A DNA stretch of 64,000 bases, from assembly GCA_035578905.1 (NCBI GenBank), contig JAQJVL010001212.1, positions 124,001 through 188,000 on the forward strand, written 5' to 3'. Positions 35,815-45,724 of this stretch are shown here, piece by piece. Position 1 is the stretch's first letter, and each line of letters begins with the position of its first letter. The DNA comes from Stictocephala bisonia. Lineage: Eukaryota; Arthropoda; Insecta; Hemiptera; Membracidae. The position numbers and the translations under genes were made by a program. The notes beneath the pieces are model-generated. The model was not told the DNA's origin and searched no databases. It saw only the letters and a program-made list of their open reading frames with translations.

Positions 35815-36362
35815 GTCATATCATCGTTCAATAACAGTCAACGTATACAAGTTCTTCACATTGTCAATCTATAAAAGTCGAAGCTTACAAGTTCTTTACG
35901 TTATCAATCTATAACAGTCGAGGCTTACAAGTTCTTCACATCATTGATCAATAACATTAACGCATACAAATTCTTCACCTCATCGATCTATAACAGTCGA
36001 AGCTTACAAGTTCTTCACCTCATCGATCTATAACAGTCGAAGCTTACAAGTTCTTCACATTATCGATCTATAACAGTCGAAGCTTACAATTTCTTCACGT
36101 TATCAATCTATAATAGTCGAAGCTTACAATTTCTTCACATCATTGATCAATAACATCAACGCATACAAATTCTTCACCTCATCGATCTATAACAGTCGAA
36201 GCTTACAAGTTCTTCTCCTCATCGATCTATAACAGTCGAAGCTTACAAGTTCTCCACATCATCCATCTATAACAGTCGAAGCTTACAAGTTCTTCACATT
36301 ATCCATCTATAACAGTCGAAGCTTACAAGTTCTACACATTATCGATCTATAACAGTCGAAGC
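35815..36362. repeat. 40-bp satellite, left part
   Basis: About 13 monomers of the unit TTCTTCACATTATCGATCTA / TAACAGTCGAAGCTTACAAG. It is interrupted by the LTR retrotransposon within GTCGAAGC. Contains the multi-monomer block with GATCAATAACATCAACGCAT that recurs three times on the other side (46012, 46255, 46660). Confidence 0.93.
36359..36362. other. Target-site duplication, left
   Basis: AAGC immediately outside the low-coordinate LTR. The same AAGC follows the other LTR at 45725-45728. Joining the flanks restores the satellite sequence GTCGAAGCTTACAAG. Confidence 0.9.
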
Positions 36363-38415
36363 TGAGACCCATCCCCCCCACCAAAGCTGGAAAGCGTGCC
36401 AACCGGGGGATGGCTCAAAACAAGTCGAGCGATGGGATCACGGGTGGCAGTTGGAGGGTCAAAATAATACTCGGCAGCTGAGCAAAACTAATTTATTACC
36501 AAAAAACCATCAAATAAGCAAAACTTGGCAGGCAGAAGGCCAAAACAAAATTAGGCAGAAGGCCACAATATAAAATTTGCACTTAAATAAATAACAAAAC
36601 ACACAAAAGCTACAAGAACAACAAACTCAACGAATACCAAAATTAACAAATTAACAACTACATGGCCTATCTGCAGCCTAGCCTGAGACACCCCAAAACG
36701 TAAGAAAAATTTAATAGGCCCCGACTAAAAGTGAAGAAAATTATAAAATTTTTGGTATCACCAATTACACCGGCAATTTGGCCCGCATCCCTTGATTCCA
36801 CCGGGCCAGGGAGTAAGCCGGAATCCCTGGGCAGCTCCGAATTAAAAGTTAAGCAAAAGCACCATAATCCCCTTTTGGTGAAAGTTTAAAAATTAAATAA
36901 TTTAAAAGAAAATATAACACGGTACCGTTTTAGTAAAAAGTCACTTCACGACCTCCATAATACAATGAACGAAAAATATAAATAACAATCACTAGGCCTA
37001 AACATATAAATAAATAACATAACTTAACCATAGGGACCTAACAACTATAAAATCTAAAAGATATAACAACAAATAAAACTAATTAAATAACTAACAATAA
37101 ATATAAATAGATATTAACATCAAAAATATTCTTTATGTATTTTTAAAGCTTTTCTTTTTAAGTAAATAAAAAAAATATAAGTCCCCATGGCTGTTTCATC
37201 AATCACTGTTCCCGTTTAGGCCTAGGCCACAAATTAAACAGTTCCATAAACATTTGTTTTTTTTCTTCTTTTATATTTCATGATTTTTTCTTTTTATTTC
37301 TTTTTTTTCTTTAATATCACCAGAACCCCTCAGCTCAGCCGCCGGGAAAAAAATGGACAGAACTGACCTGAGGACTGAAGAACTCTACCCAAAGCTGTAG
37401 AGAGGGTAGCGGGCGAAACAGGCTCCAGCATGGTCCTCAGGCCAGGCTAGCAGAGCAGATGGTCGACAATCCCCGGACGGCAGGCCGAGGGCTGAACGTC
37501 CCACTCGAGGACCCTGGACTGTAGGACAACACCACAGCCATTAAAAGCAGTCCAGCCATCACAACACAAATATTATACATAACCCCTAAACATGACATGG
37601 CAACACAAAACGGGCACAGACAAAATTATACAGGATTATCACACTAGAAAAAATAAAAGATCTATTTTTTAGGTCATGAATAATTATGTTGGCAAACTCA
37701 GATTTAGGAAAAATTACCATTAACAAATTATAAAAGAATTAATTACGTATATGGACTTAAAAAATGACAAACTGAATACTAGGCCATGGACACATGAGCA
37801 ATATGTTAAAACATGAAAATCAAAGGGTACAGCTAGGCTAGGTTATTGGCAAAGAACAAAAAATATGATATCGGTAACTACAACTGTAAAAAGGCTCCAT
37901 AAACATTATACAGAATTACAATTGAAAATAAAGGCAGAAATAAAAAGCATTAACGGTAATTAACGGTAAAGATTAACATGGAAGCACATGGCTTTAACCT
38001 AGTCTGAGAAACATCTAGACAAAGAATACAAATTTAACCAAACTCTGAAAACACAAGCAAGAACGATTAATATTATTGAAACAAAAGTATTTTCACCAAA
38101 AGGGAGATTAAATATTAGAAATTACAAAATTAACACTTACGTTTTGGAGTCTCTCAGCCGAACATAGTAATCTCAGCAGGCAGAGCCAAAGACAAAATGA
38201 CGGCCAACCTGAAAGACGAAGGCTCCAGAGAAACTAGAACTACTCGAACAATCTAGAAGCCGGTCAACCGGACCGAAGCTGCTGGAAACCGGAACGAAAC
38301 GGAACTGGGCCAACGGCTACCAAAGTACGCAAATCGCCGGGCAAAAGCGAATCTCAGGCAGCCTGGCAGACAATGACGAAAAAAACGAAACTGTACCGGT
38401 CCAAGACCCGGTACA
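36363..38415 (-). repeat. 3' LTR of the retrotransposon
   Basis: Plus-strand sequence runs TGAGACCC...CCGGTACA; on the element's strand it begins TGTACCGGG and ends GGGTCTCA. The element-strand start can form a GTACCGG/CCGGTAC hairpin. AT-rich middle, GC-richer ends. No open frame of note. Confidence 0.95.
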
Positions 38416-38427
38416 ACCTCCCTCTGC
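38416..38427 (-). other. Polypurine tract
   Basis: On the element strand GCAGAGGGAGGT lies directly before the 3' LTR. It is purine-rich and in the right place to prime plus-strand DNA synthesis. Confidence 0.75.
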
Positions 38428-38643
38428 AAACCTCAACACACCCAGGCAGGGGAGCAAACTCGGTACCTCAGGGAACCAAGAGAAGACGAAGACCTCCGAA
38501 GAGTGGTGTTCCAAGGACGTCCAAGAGAACCTAAGAGGGGAAACCCCTCGAACAGGGAGCAAATTACCCTGACTGTCGGGCCCGACAAGAAAGAAGAGAG
38601 AAAGAAGACTCTCTCAGAACAGCCACCTAGGGCGCAGAGGTGA
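38428..38643 (-). other. Untranslated region between pol and the 3' LTR
   Basis: About 216 bp. Short frames overlap it but no env-like product is seen. Confidence 0.6.
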
Positions 38644-41600
38644 TCAATCTCTTTGCCCCAAGAAACCCCCAGGAACACCAACTCCTGGATCAACCGTTCC
38701 CCGGAAAGCCTTAAGCTGGGACACATGGGCTTTCCTAAACACCCTGCCTGACTGGGGATCAACCAGCAGAGCAGTCACCGGTGACAAAAACCTGTCGATG
38801 CGGTGGGGACCAGACCACCGATAGCACAACTTGGCAGCTCTTCGTTCCGCGGCCGAACTGACCGGGTGAGCCTGACAAAGAACCAGATCTCCAACCTGAA
38901 AAGGGTTAGGAGTGCGACCCTCATCATACCTCCTCCTCACTCTCTCTCTAGCACGTAGCAGGTTGCGCCGAGCAGCCCGCCACGTGGACACTACGTCAGT
39001 GGCACCTGGCGTAGGTAGAAGATCCTCTAACCTCCACAAGTTGGACAAAGGGTTGTTAGGAGGGTAGCCATGTAGAATTTCGAAGGGAGTGGCATTGTGA
39101 CTCTCATGCTTAGAAGAGTTAAAAGCAAGCTGGAGCCAAGAGAGACTCTCATCCCAGGTGTTCTGCTTCTCAGCATGGAAGGAAATAAGGGCAGACCGAA
39201 GATTGCGGTTGAACCGCTCTGCATGAGAAGGCTGTGGGTAATACGGAGAGGTAGTCACATGCCTGATACCATTGCCAAAACAGAACCTACGAAACTCATG
39301 GGAGGTAAACTGGCTACCGTTGTCGGACACAAGAGTGGAAGGCACACCAAAGTGCTGGAAGAGTTGGGACTGGAGAGCACGGATGGTGAGCTTAGCCGTG
39401 GCACTCCGAAGTGGGAAAAGCCAAACGAACTTCGAGAAAGCATCCACACAAACAAGTAGGTAGGAGCTACCTGACTTGCTACGGGGAAAAGGACCCACGT
39501 AGTCGATGAACACCTTCTCAAAAGGACGCTCGGCCACCTCAGAAGATAACAACCCTAACCTTGCATTCTGACTAGGCTTGCTGAGAGAGCACAGGTGACA
39601 AGCCCGCACTCTGCCCGCAACATCCCGGTCCATGCCCTTCCAGATGAAGTACCTACGAATCTTAGCGATGGTCTTATGAATGCCAAGATGACCGCCCACA
39701 AGAGAAGAGTGATAATATTGAAAGACCATCGGTACTAGATGACTAGGCAGCACTACACGGGGTTCACCCCTCTGTCGAGGACGGCAACAGAGTACCCCTT
39801 TGGACAGAAAATAGGGAGGGTGGGCACCTCCCTCTTGAAGCTCACCTAAGATGACTGACAGCTCGGGATCTTTCTGCTGATGGGACAGTAGGTCGTCAAA
39901 AGCCAGAGGAAAATCCAGAAGAACAGCACCACACTGAGCAACAGCCTCAGTCGGTGGATCACTGGGTTCATGGTACATGCGGGAAAGAGCATCCGCGATG
40001 ACATTCTGGGTACCCCTAAGATGTTGAACTCGGAACTTAAAGGCAGAAATTTTGACCACCCAGCGACCAATTTTCCCAAGCTGTCTGGGATGGGCAAGAA
40101 GCCAAGACAGTGCCTGATTGTCTGTCTCCAGCAAGAACTCAGCGTGTTCCAAGAAACGCCGAAACTTGTCCGTACCAAAGACAACAGCCAGACACTCTAA
40201 CTCATAGATGGAAGAAGCTTTCCTTTCCTGGTGAGACAACGTCCTCGAAGCAAAGGCGATGGGCTGCCTGACCCCATCAAACTCCTGAGAAAGAACAGCA
40301 GCAATGGCGGAGGAGGAGGCATCAGTCTGAAGAACAAATTCTCTGCTGAAATCAGGCATACGCAGGACAGGAGGTTGCATGATAGCCTCCTTGAGAGCAT
40401 CAAAGGCAGTCTGCTGAGCTTGGCCCCACACAAAAGGGACACCTTTCTTTCGCAGCTCGTTCAACGGGGCAGCAAGCTCGGCCACGTTAGGGATGAAGCG
40501 ACGGTAAAAATTCACCATCCCCACAAAACGGGCAATCCCCTTGGCATCTCTGGGAGGAGGAAAATCCCGAATGCCCTGGGTCCTCGCAGGATCTATGCAG
40601 ACGCCTCGAGAAGAGATAAGATGACCCAGAAAAGAAATCTCAGGACGAGCAAAAGTGACTTTCTCTGGATTGACGGTAAGGCCAGCTGATTTGAGGCGAC
40701 TAAGAACTTCCTCCAGATGTTGCATATGTTCCCCGAAAGTCTCACTGTAGACAAGAAGATCGTCCAGGTAATTGAAAACAAACTTGAACTTCACATCATG
40801 GAAGATGGAATCAAGCAGACGAGTAAGAGTCTGGGCACCCACAGCAAGACCCATAGGAACCCTAGTGAACTGGTAAAGATTCCAGGGAACACAGAAGCTA
40901 GTCATAGGCCGTGATTCCTTCTTCAATGGAATCTGATGGTAGGCCTGGTTCAAATCGAAAACACTGAAAAACTTAGCCTTACCGAACCAATCAAACGCAG
41001 AATGCAAATCAGGCAGAGGTACCGAGTCAATAGCGACCTTAGCGTTGAGCCTCCGATAATCCATCACAAGCCTAGACTTACCATTAGGCTTGGGCACAAG
41101 AAAAGCTGGACTGGCATAAGCAGAACGAGACGGTTCAATCACACCCTTGCTCAGAAGATCTTCAATCATAGCCCTCATAACCTCCATCTTTGGGGGAGCA
41201 AGTTTGTACGGATGACTCCTAACTGGCTGAGAATCGGTGAGGTGGATCTCATACTCCAGAAGAGAAGTCACCCCAAGCTCCGGCGTAAGCACATCAGGAA
41301 ACCGCAAACACAGCCTCCTAATGGCCTCCGCCTGCTCAGGGGGGAGATGACCAACTGGATCCACCTTGGGTTGTTCGGGCTCACAACCCACCTCTCTGAC
41401 TGCAGGAGGGCAGTCAGAATCACCTACTAGAGGCACCAAAACTCGCCGATTAAACTTGAAACACATCTGGCGCTTCTGGAGGTCAAGCACCATACCACTT
41501 TTAGAAATGAAGTCTGCCCCTAGGATACAAGAAACCGCCAGGTCCTTGGCAACAAGAAAACCCCACCTCCAGGAAAATCCTTCAATTTTAAAATGTAATG

Positions 41601-41949
41601 ACGCCTTTAGAAGTATGGGTAGAGGAGTTTGGGATGCCGTCCAGCAAGTAATAGAAGAAGGCTCGGTGTGCCTGACAAGTCCTAAGGCGTCAAGGGACTC
41701 AAAAAGAGAAAGGCTGATGATACTGCATGCCGAACCAGAATCAAGAAGGGCTCGACACACCGTACCACCAAAAGATACAAAAACGCCAGGACACACCGAG
41801 GTGACCGCCCTAAGTCCCAGGGAAGCCATGCCAGCAAGGCCCGAAAAATCCCCGACACTCCTGCTATGGGCACGTGTCAAAGGCAAATGGCCACGGTCAG
41901 TCGCAACAACGCGGGGAGCTACTGTGGAGGCAACCCCCCGCGCTGAGCG
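38644..41949 (-). CDS. Retrotransposon Pol polyprotein (PR-RT-RNase H-integrase)
   Basis: Makes the enzymes for copying and integrating the element. It is expressed by -1 frameshifting from gag, so the region given begins at the slip site; there is no good ATG, and the 1,080-residue count used here starts at a TTG at 41886. Protease: ALLDSGSA with Asp49, and ILGADF near 121. Reverse transcriptase: FLVPKPNGKSR near 262, FSVFDLNQAY with Asp311, catalytic YLDD at 373-376, FLGHLIS near 419. RNase H: QTDAS (Asp522), YELECLAV (Glu562), TDNQAL (Asp589), ADALSR (Asp632). Integrase: HHCC finger (His726/His733, Cys763/Cys766), DDE core Asp795, Asp855, Glu890, with the usual 35-residue D-E spacing. The C-terminus carries a GPHRI...VHVSQLK module like other Gypsy integrases. 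All catalytic residues are present and the frame is intact. Confidence 0.95.
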   Translation of the reverse strand, partial: RSARGVASTVAPRVVATDRGHLPLTRAHSRSVGDFSGLAGMASLGLRAVTSVCPGVFVSFGGTVCRALLDSGSACSIISLSLFESLDALGLVRHTEPSSITCWTASQTPLPILLKASLHFKIEGFSWRWGFLVAKDLAVSCILGADFISKSGMVLDLQKRQMCFKFNRRVLVPLVGDSDCPPAVREVGCEPEQPKVDPVGHLPPEQAEAIRRLCLRFPDVLTPELGVTSLLEYEIHLTDSQPVRSHPYKLAPPKMEVMRAMIEDLLSKGVIEPSRSAYASPAFLVPKPNGKSRLVMDYRRLNAKVAIDSVPLPDLHSAFDWFGKAKFFSVFDLNQAYHQIPLKKESRPMTSFCVPWNLYQFTRVPMGLAVGAQTLTRLLDSIFHDVKFKFVFNYLDDLLVYSETFGEHMQHLEEVLSRLKSAGLTVNPEKVTFARPEISFLGHLISSRGVCIDPARTQGIRDFPPPRDAKGIARFVGMVNFYRRFIPNVAELAAPLNELRKKGVPFVWGQAQQTAFDALKEAIMQPPVLRMPDFSREFVLQTDASSSAIAAVLSQEFDGVRQPIAFASRTLSHQERKASSIYELECLAVVFGTDKFRRFLEHAEFLLETDNQALSWLLAHPRQLGKIGRWVVKISAFKFRVQHLRGTQNVIADALSRMYHEPSDPPTEAVAQCGAVLLDFPLAFDDLLSHQQKDPELSVILGELQEGGAHPPYFLSKGVLCCRPRQRGEPRVVLPSHLVPMVFQYYHSSLVGGHLGIHKTIAKIRRYFIWKGMDRDVAGRVRACHLCSLSKPSQNARLGLLSSEVAERPFEKVFIDYVGPFPRSKSGSSYLLVCVDAFSKFVWLFPLRSATAKLTIRALQSQLFQHFGVPSTLVSDNGSQFTSHEFRRFCFGNGIRHVTTSPYYPQPSHAERFNRNLRSALISFHAEKQNTWDESLSWLQLAFNSSKHESHNATPFEILHGYPPNNPLSNLWRLEDLLPTPGATDVVSTWRAARRNLLRARERVRRRYDEGRTPNPFQVGDLVLCQAHPVSSAAERRAAKLCYRWSGPHRIDRFLSPVTALLVDPQSGRVFRKAHVSQLKAFRGTVDPGVGVPGGFLGQRD

Positions 41950-41955
41950 TTTCCC
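41910..41955 (-). promoter_or_regulatory. -1 ribosomal frameshift signal at the gag-pol junction
   Basis: The heptamer GGGAAAC (41955 to 41949 on the minus strand) lies in the gag phase G GGA AAC, ten codons before the gag stop at 41919-41921. A -1 slip moves exactly into the pol frame, which is open from here to 38644. Six nt downstream CGCGGGG pairs with CCCCGCG across a 19-nt loop (extendable to 9 pairs with one G-U) that includes the gag stop. G GGA AAC is a well-known retroviral slippery site; use here is inferred. Confidence 0.85.
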
Positions 41956-43253
41956 GCCCCACGACCTCGAGCACGTGGACAGTCACGTCGAATGTGACCA
42001 GGTTGGCCACAAGCAAAGCACACAACCGGAGGCCGAGAACCACGACCCTCCACTGGCTGACTCACACCTACAGACATAGCCGGTCGACGGGTGGGGAGAG
42101 CACGATGACTCTCAGAATCCCTCCCTTGCTGGTCTGAGAACTGCACGCTGCGCGAAACAATGCACAGCTGATGCAGCTCCCGAAAAGTCGAAGGAACACC
42201 AGCAAAAACCAATCTGCACCGTTCTTCGGGAGAAATGCCATCCAGGATGACACGAACGGTGTCAGCTTCAGAAAGGGTGAGGCGCAACGCTTGACGAGCT
42301 TCCTTGACTGAAGAGACATAGGCTGCCAGAGACTCGCCCCTACCCTGTGACCTATAAAATCTGTCCATGACCATCCTCTCCCTGAGTCGAATGGGAAGAA
42401 ACGATGAAAGTAACTCTCGATGGAACGAGTCCACCGAGGCATCACTGGCCAAGACAGAACTCAGCAACTCCCCAACGGGACCTCTACAATAAGGGAAAAC
42501 CAGACGAAGCAAGTCCCCAGCCTGCATGCCGGGCATCTCACTAAGTCTGAGAAAGGCCACCAGAAACTTAAGAAGCTCCTCAGGATCCATCCCATCGATC
42601 ACAGGGAGATTCTGGATCATGGGCGTGAGAGGGTTAGGCAGCTTGTGGTAGCTCAGCTGCAGAAGAGCAGGTGAACCCAAAGAAGTCGTAGGAACGGCAG
42701 CTGGAGCCGAACCACGAGCAACCTCAACAGAAACGCCTGCAGGCTCAGAAGGAACCTCAGGCACAGTGAGAGCCGTTGTCTCAGCCTGCGGCCTCGACAC
42801 GTTAGGCGAAAGCGCAAAAGCAGGCCGCTGACCCAGACCCGTAGGAGTCGCGGACCCGGAGAGTGCCTGAAAAATCTCATCCAGCCTAGACACACTCTCC
42901 AAGATCCACGCCCTATCCGATGGTTCCAACCCCGGTGCCCGGTTGACCAGCCTTAAACGGGCAAGCAGATGCCCCAAACGTGCAAGGCGGCAGGCCCGGT
43001 CACGACCTACTGGAGGTTCAAACTGCAAATCCTCTAACACCCCTTCCCAATCTTCCACCTTCCGTTTACAAATCCCCAACTCATCACCAACCTCCAGCAG
43101 GTCAGACCAATCCACCGCCGTACCCGCGGACAACTGCTCCCGCAACAACCTCCGGAGATTCAAAACATCCCCTTCCGGAGTCACACCCCGCGACCTCAAT
43201 TCGAAAATCAACTCCTCCTTGACCAGGAGCGCAACATTCTGCAGATAGGCCAT
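41919..43253 (-). CDS. Retrotransposon Gag protein
   Basis: Structural protein that packages the element RNA into particles. The first in-frame ATG (43253, MAYLQNV) gives 444 residues; the open frame extends a few codons upstream only through non-ATG codons. N-terminal about 170 residues are leucine- and arginine-rich (helical), a proline/serine-rich linker follows, then a Gag capsid-like domain (from LSYHKLPNPL, through MQAGDLLRLVFPYC, FLPIRLRERM, LAAYVSSVKEARQALRL to a VPSTFRELHQLC end). Zinc knuckle CFACGQPGHIRRDC, pattern CX2CX4HX4C, about residues 412-425. The last codons overlap the frameshift signal. Pol starts in the -1 frame. Confidence 0.93.
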   Translation of the reverse strand: MAYLQNVALLVKEELIFELRSRGVTPEGDVLNLRRLLREQLSAGTAVDWSDLLEVGDELGICKRKVEDWEGVLEDLQFEPPVGRDRACRLARLGHLLARLRLVNRAPGLEPSDRAWILESVSRLDEIFQALSGSATPTGLGQRPAFALSPNVSRPQAETTALTVPEVPSEPAGVSVEVARGSAPAAVPTTSLGSPALLQLSYHKLPNPLTPMIQNLPVIDGMDPEELLKFLVAFLRLSEMPGMQAGDLLRLVFPYCRGPVGELLSSVLASDASVDSFHRELLSSFLPIRLRERMVMDRFYRSQGRGESLAAYVSSVKEARQALRLTLSEADTVRVILDGISPEERCRLVFAGVPSTFRELHQLCIVSRSVQFSDQQGRDSESHRALPTRRPAMSVGVSQPVEGRGSRPPVVCFACGQPGHIRRDCPRARGRGAGNAQRGGLPPQ

Positions 43254-43400
43254 CTCTAACGCAACAATTCTCAACAATATACACAAAAAACGACAACTCC
43301 AGGGTCCAAGACGAACACAACCCTCAGCCTACCGAGCCACTGCCGACCACTCCAATCCACCCATGAAACCCATTCAACAACGTAACCAAGCGGATTGCCT

Positions 43401-43436
<36 letters not shown>

Positions 43437-43602
43437 CTAAGTTAAATTATTTATTTTCTAATTTTTTTTTTGTTTTTAAATAATTATTTATTTGTTTCTT
43501 TTTTTTTTTTTTTTACAATACCAAGACACCTTGACGGTAGGTCGGCCAACCATGGCCTACTAACTGGCAAACACCCACCGTCAACAACCAAGAAAGAATT
43601 AT

Positions 43603-43649
<47 letters not shown>

Positions 43650-43651
43650 GC
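43254..43651 (-). other. 5' untranslated leader with A-tracts and a hairpin
   Basis: On the element strand it holds A-runs (plus-strand T-runs at 43405-43436, 43499-43514, 43605-43647). Between two of them an 8-bp stem, TTGACGGT (43531-43538) with ACCGTCAA (43577-43584), encloses a GGCC...GGCC pair. A role in packaging or translation is possible but not shown. Confidence 0.65.
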
Positions 43652-43669
43652 AACCACGCTCTGCTACCA
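43652..43669 (-). other. Primer-binding site, initiator-Met tRNA
   Basis: Element strand TGGTAGCAGAGCGTGGTT, two nt after the 5' LTR. The plus strand reads AACCACGCTCTGCTACCA, the expected 3' end (with CCA) of an animal initiator-methionine tRNA, whose acceptor stem is AGCAGAG/CTCTGCT. Eighteen contiguous matches to that expectation. Confidence 0.88.
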
Positions 43670-43671
43670 AT

Positions 43672-45724
43672 TGAGACCCATCCCCCCCACCAAAGCTGGA
43701 AAGCGTGCCAACCGGGGGATGGCTCAAAACAAGTCGAGCGATGGGATCACGGGTGGCAGTTGGAGGGTCAAAATAATACTCGGCAGCTGAGCAAAACTAA
43801 TTTATTACCAAAAAACCATCAAATAAGCAAAACTTGGCAGGCAGAAGGCCAAAACAAAATTAGGCAGAAGGCCACAATATAAAATTTGCACTTAAATAAA
43901 TAACAAAACACACAAAAGCTACAAGAACAACAAACTCAACGAATACCAAAATTAACAAATTAACAACTACATGGCCTATCTGCAGCCTAGCCTGAGACAC
44001 CCCAAAACGTAAGAAAAATTTAATAGGCCCCGACTAAAAGTGAAGAAAATTATAAAATTTTTGGTATCACCAATTACACCGGCAATTTGGCCCGCATCCC
44101 TTGATTCCACCGGGCCAGGGAGTAAGCCGGAATCCCTGGGCAGCTCCGAATTAAAAGTTAAGCAAAAGCACCATAATCCCCTTTTGGTGAAAGTTTAAAA
44201 ATTAAATAATTTAAAAGAAAATATAACACGGTACCGTTTTAGTAAAAAGTCACTTCACGACCTCCATAATACAATGAACGAAAAATATAAATAACAATCA
44301 CTAGGCCTAAACATATAAATAAATAACATAACTTAACCATAGGGACCTAACAACTATAAAATCTAAAAGATATAACAACAAATAAAACTAATTAAATAAC
44401 TAACAATAAATATAAATAGATATTAACATCAAAAATATTCTTTATGTATTTTTAAAGCTTTTCTTTTTAAGTAAATAAAAAAAATATAAGTCCCCATGGC
44501 TGTTTCATCAATCACTGTTCCCGTTTAGGCCTAGGCCACAAATTAAACAGTTCCATAAACATTTGTTTTTTTTCTTCTTTTATATTTCATGATTTTTTCT
44601 TTTTATTTCTTTTTTTTCTTTAATATCACCAGAACCCCTCAGCTCAGCCGCCGGGAAAAAAATGGACAGAACTGACCTGAGGACTGAAGAACTCTACCCA
44701 AAGCTGTAGAGAGGGTAGCGGGCGAAACAGGCTCCAGCATGGTCCTCAGGCCAGGCTAGCAGAGCAGATGGTCGACAATCCCCGGACGGCAGGCCGAGGG
44801 CTGAACGTCCCACTCGAGGACCCTGGACTGTAGGACAACACCACAGCCATTAAAAGCAGTCCAGCCATCACAACACAAATATTATACATAACCCCTAAAC
44901 ATGACATGGCAACACAAAACGGGCACAGACAAAATTATACAGGATTATCACACTAGAAAAAATAAAAGATCTATTTTTTAGGTCATGAATAATTATGTTG
45001 GCAAACTCAGATTTAGGAAAAATTACCATTAACAAATTATAAAAGAATTAATTACGTATATGGACTTAAAAAATGACAAACTGAATACTAGGCCATGGAC
45101 ACATGAGCAATATGTTAAAACATGAAAATCAAAGGGTACAGCTAGGCTAGGTTATTGGCAAAGAACAAAAAATATGATATCGGTAACTACAACTGTAAAA
45201 AGGCTCCATAAACATTATACAGAATTACAATTGAAAATAAAGGCAGAAATAAAAAGCATTAACGGTAATTAACGGTAAAGATTAACATGGAAGCACATGG
45301 CTTTAACCTAGTCTGAGAAACATCTAGACAAAGAATACAAATTTAACCAAACTCTGAAAACACAAGCAAGAACGATTAATATTATTGAAACAAAAGTATT
45401 TTCACCAAAAGGGAGATTAAATATTAGAAATTACAAAATTAACACTTACGTTTTGGAGTCTCTCAGCCGAACATAGTAATCTCAGCAGGCAGAGCCAAAG
45501 ACAAAATGACGGTCAACCTGAAAGACGAAGGCTCCAGAGAAACTAGAACTACTCGAACAATCTAGAAGCCGGTCAACCGGACCGAAGCTGCTGGAAACCG
45601 GAACGAAACGGAACTGGGCCAACGGCTACCAAAGTACGCAAATCGCCGGGCAAAAGCGAATCTCAGGCAGCCTGGCAGACAATGACGAAAAAAACGAAAC
45701 TGTACCGGTCCAAGACCCGGTACA
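43672..45724 (-). repeat. 5' LTR of the retrotransposon
   Basis: Same length and sequence as 36363-38415 except T at 45513. Should carry the promoter for the element; I did not find a convincing core promoter by eye. Confidence 0.95.

Larger units (their letters stand above)
36363..45724 (-). mobile_element. Ty3/Gypsy-type LTR retrotransposon, complete
   Basis: A 9,362-bp element with identical-length LTRs (2,053 bp), TG...CA ends, AAGC target duplication, primer site, gag, pol in the -1 frame, and a polypurine tract. Gene order PR-RT-RH-IN places it in the Ty3/Gypsy superfamily. There is no envelope gene. By eye the LTRs differ once (C at 38204, T at 45513), so the insertion is recent. All required parts look present, so it may be competent to move. 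LTRs above 2 kb are unusual in this superfamily; Ulysses of Drosophila virilis is one known case. Confidence 0.95.

Noticed and set aside
38317..38762. Envelope gene downstream of pol
   Set aside because: Frames here overlap the pol end and LTR, are short, and show no signal peptide, glycosylation pattern or transmembrane anchor.
41366..42079. 237-residue plus-strand frame
   Set aside because: It is antisense to intact gag and pol and has no independent protein features. Several other plus-strand frames at 39097-43248 were rejected for the same reason.
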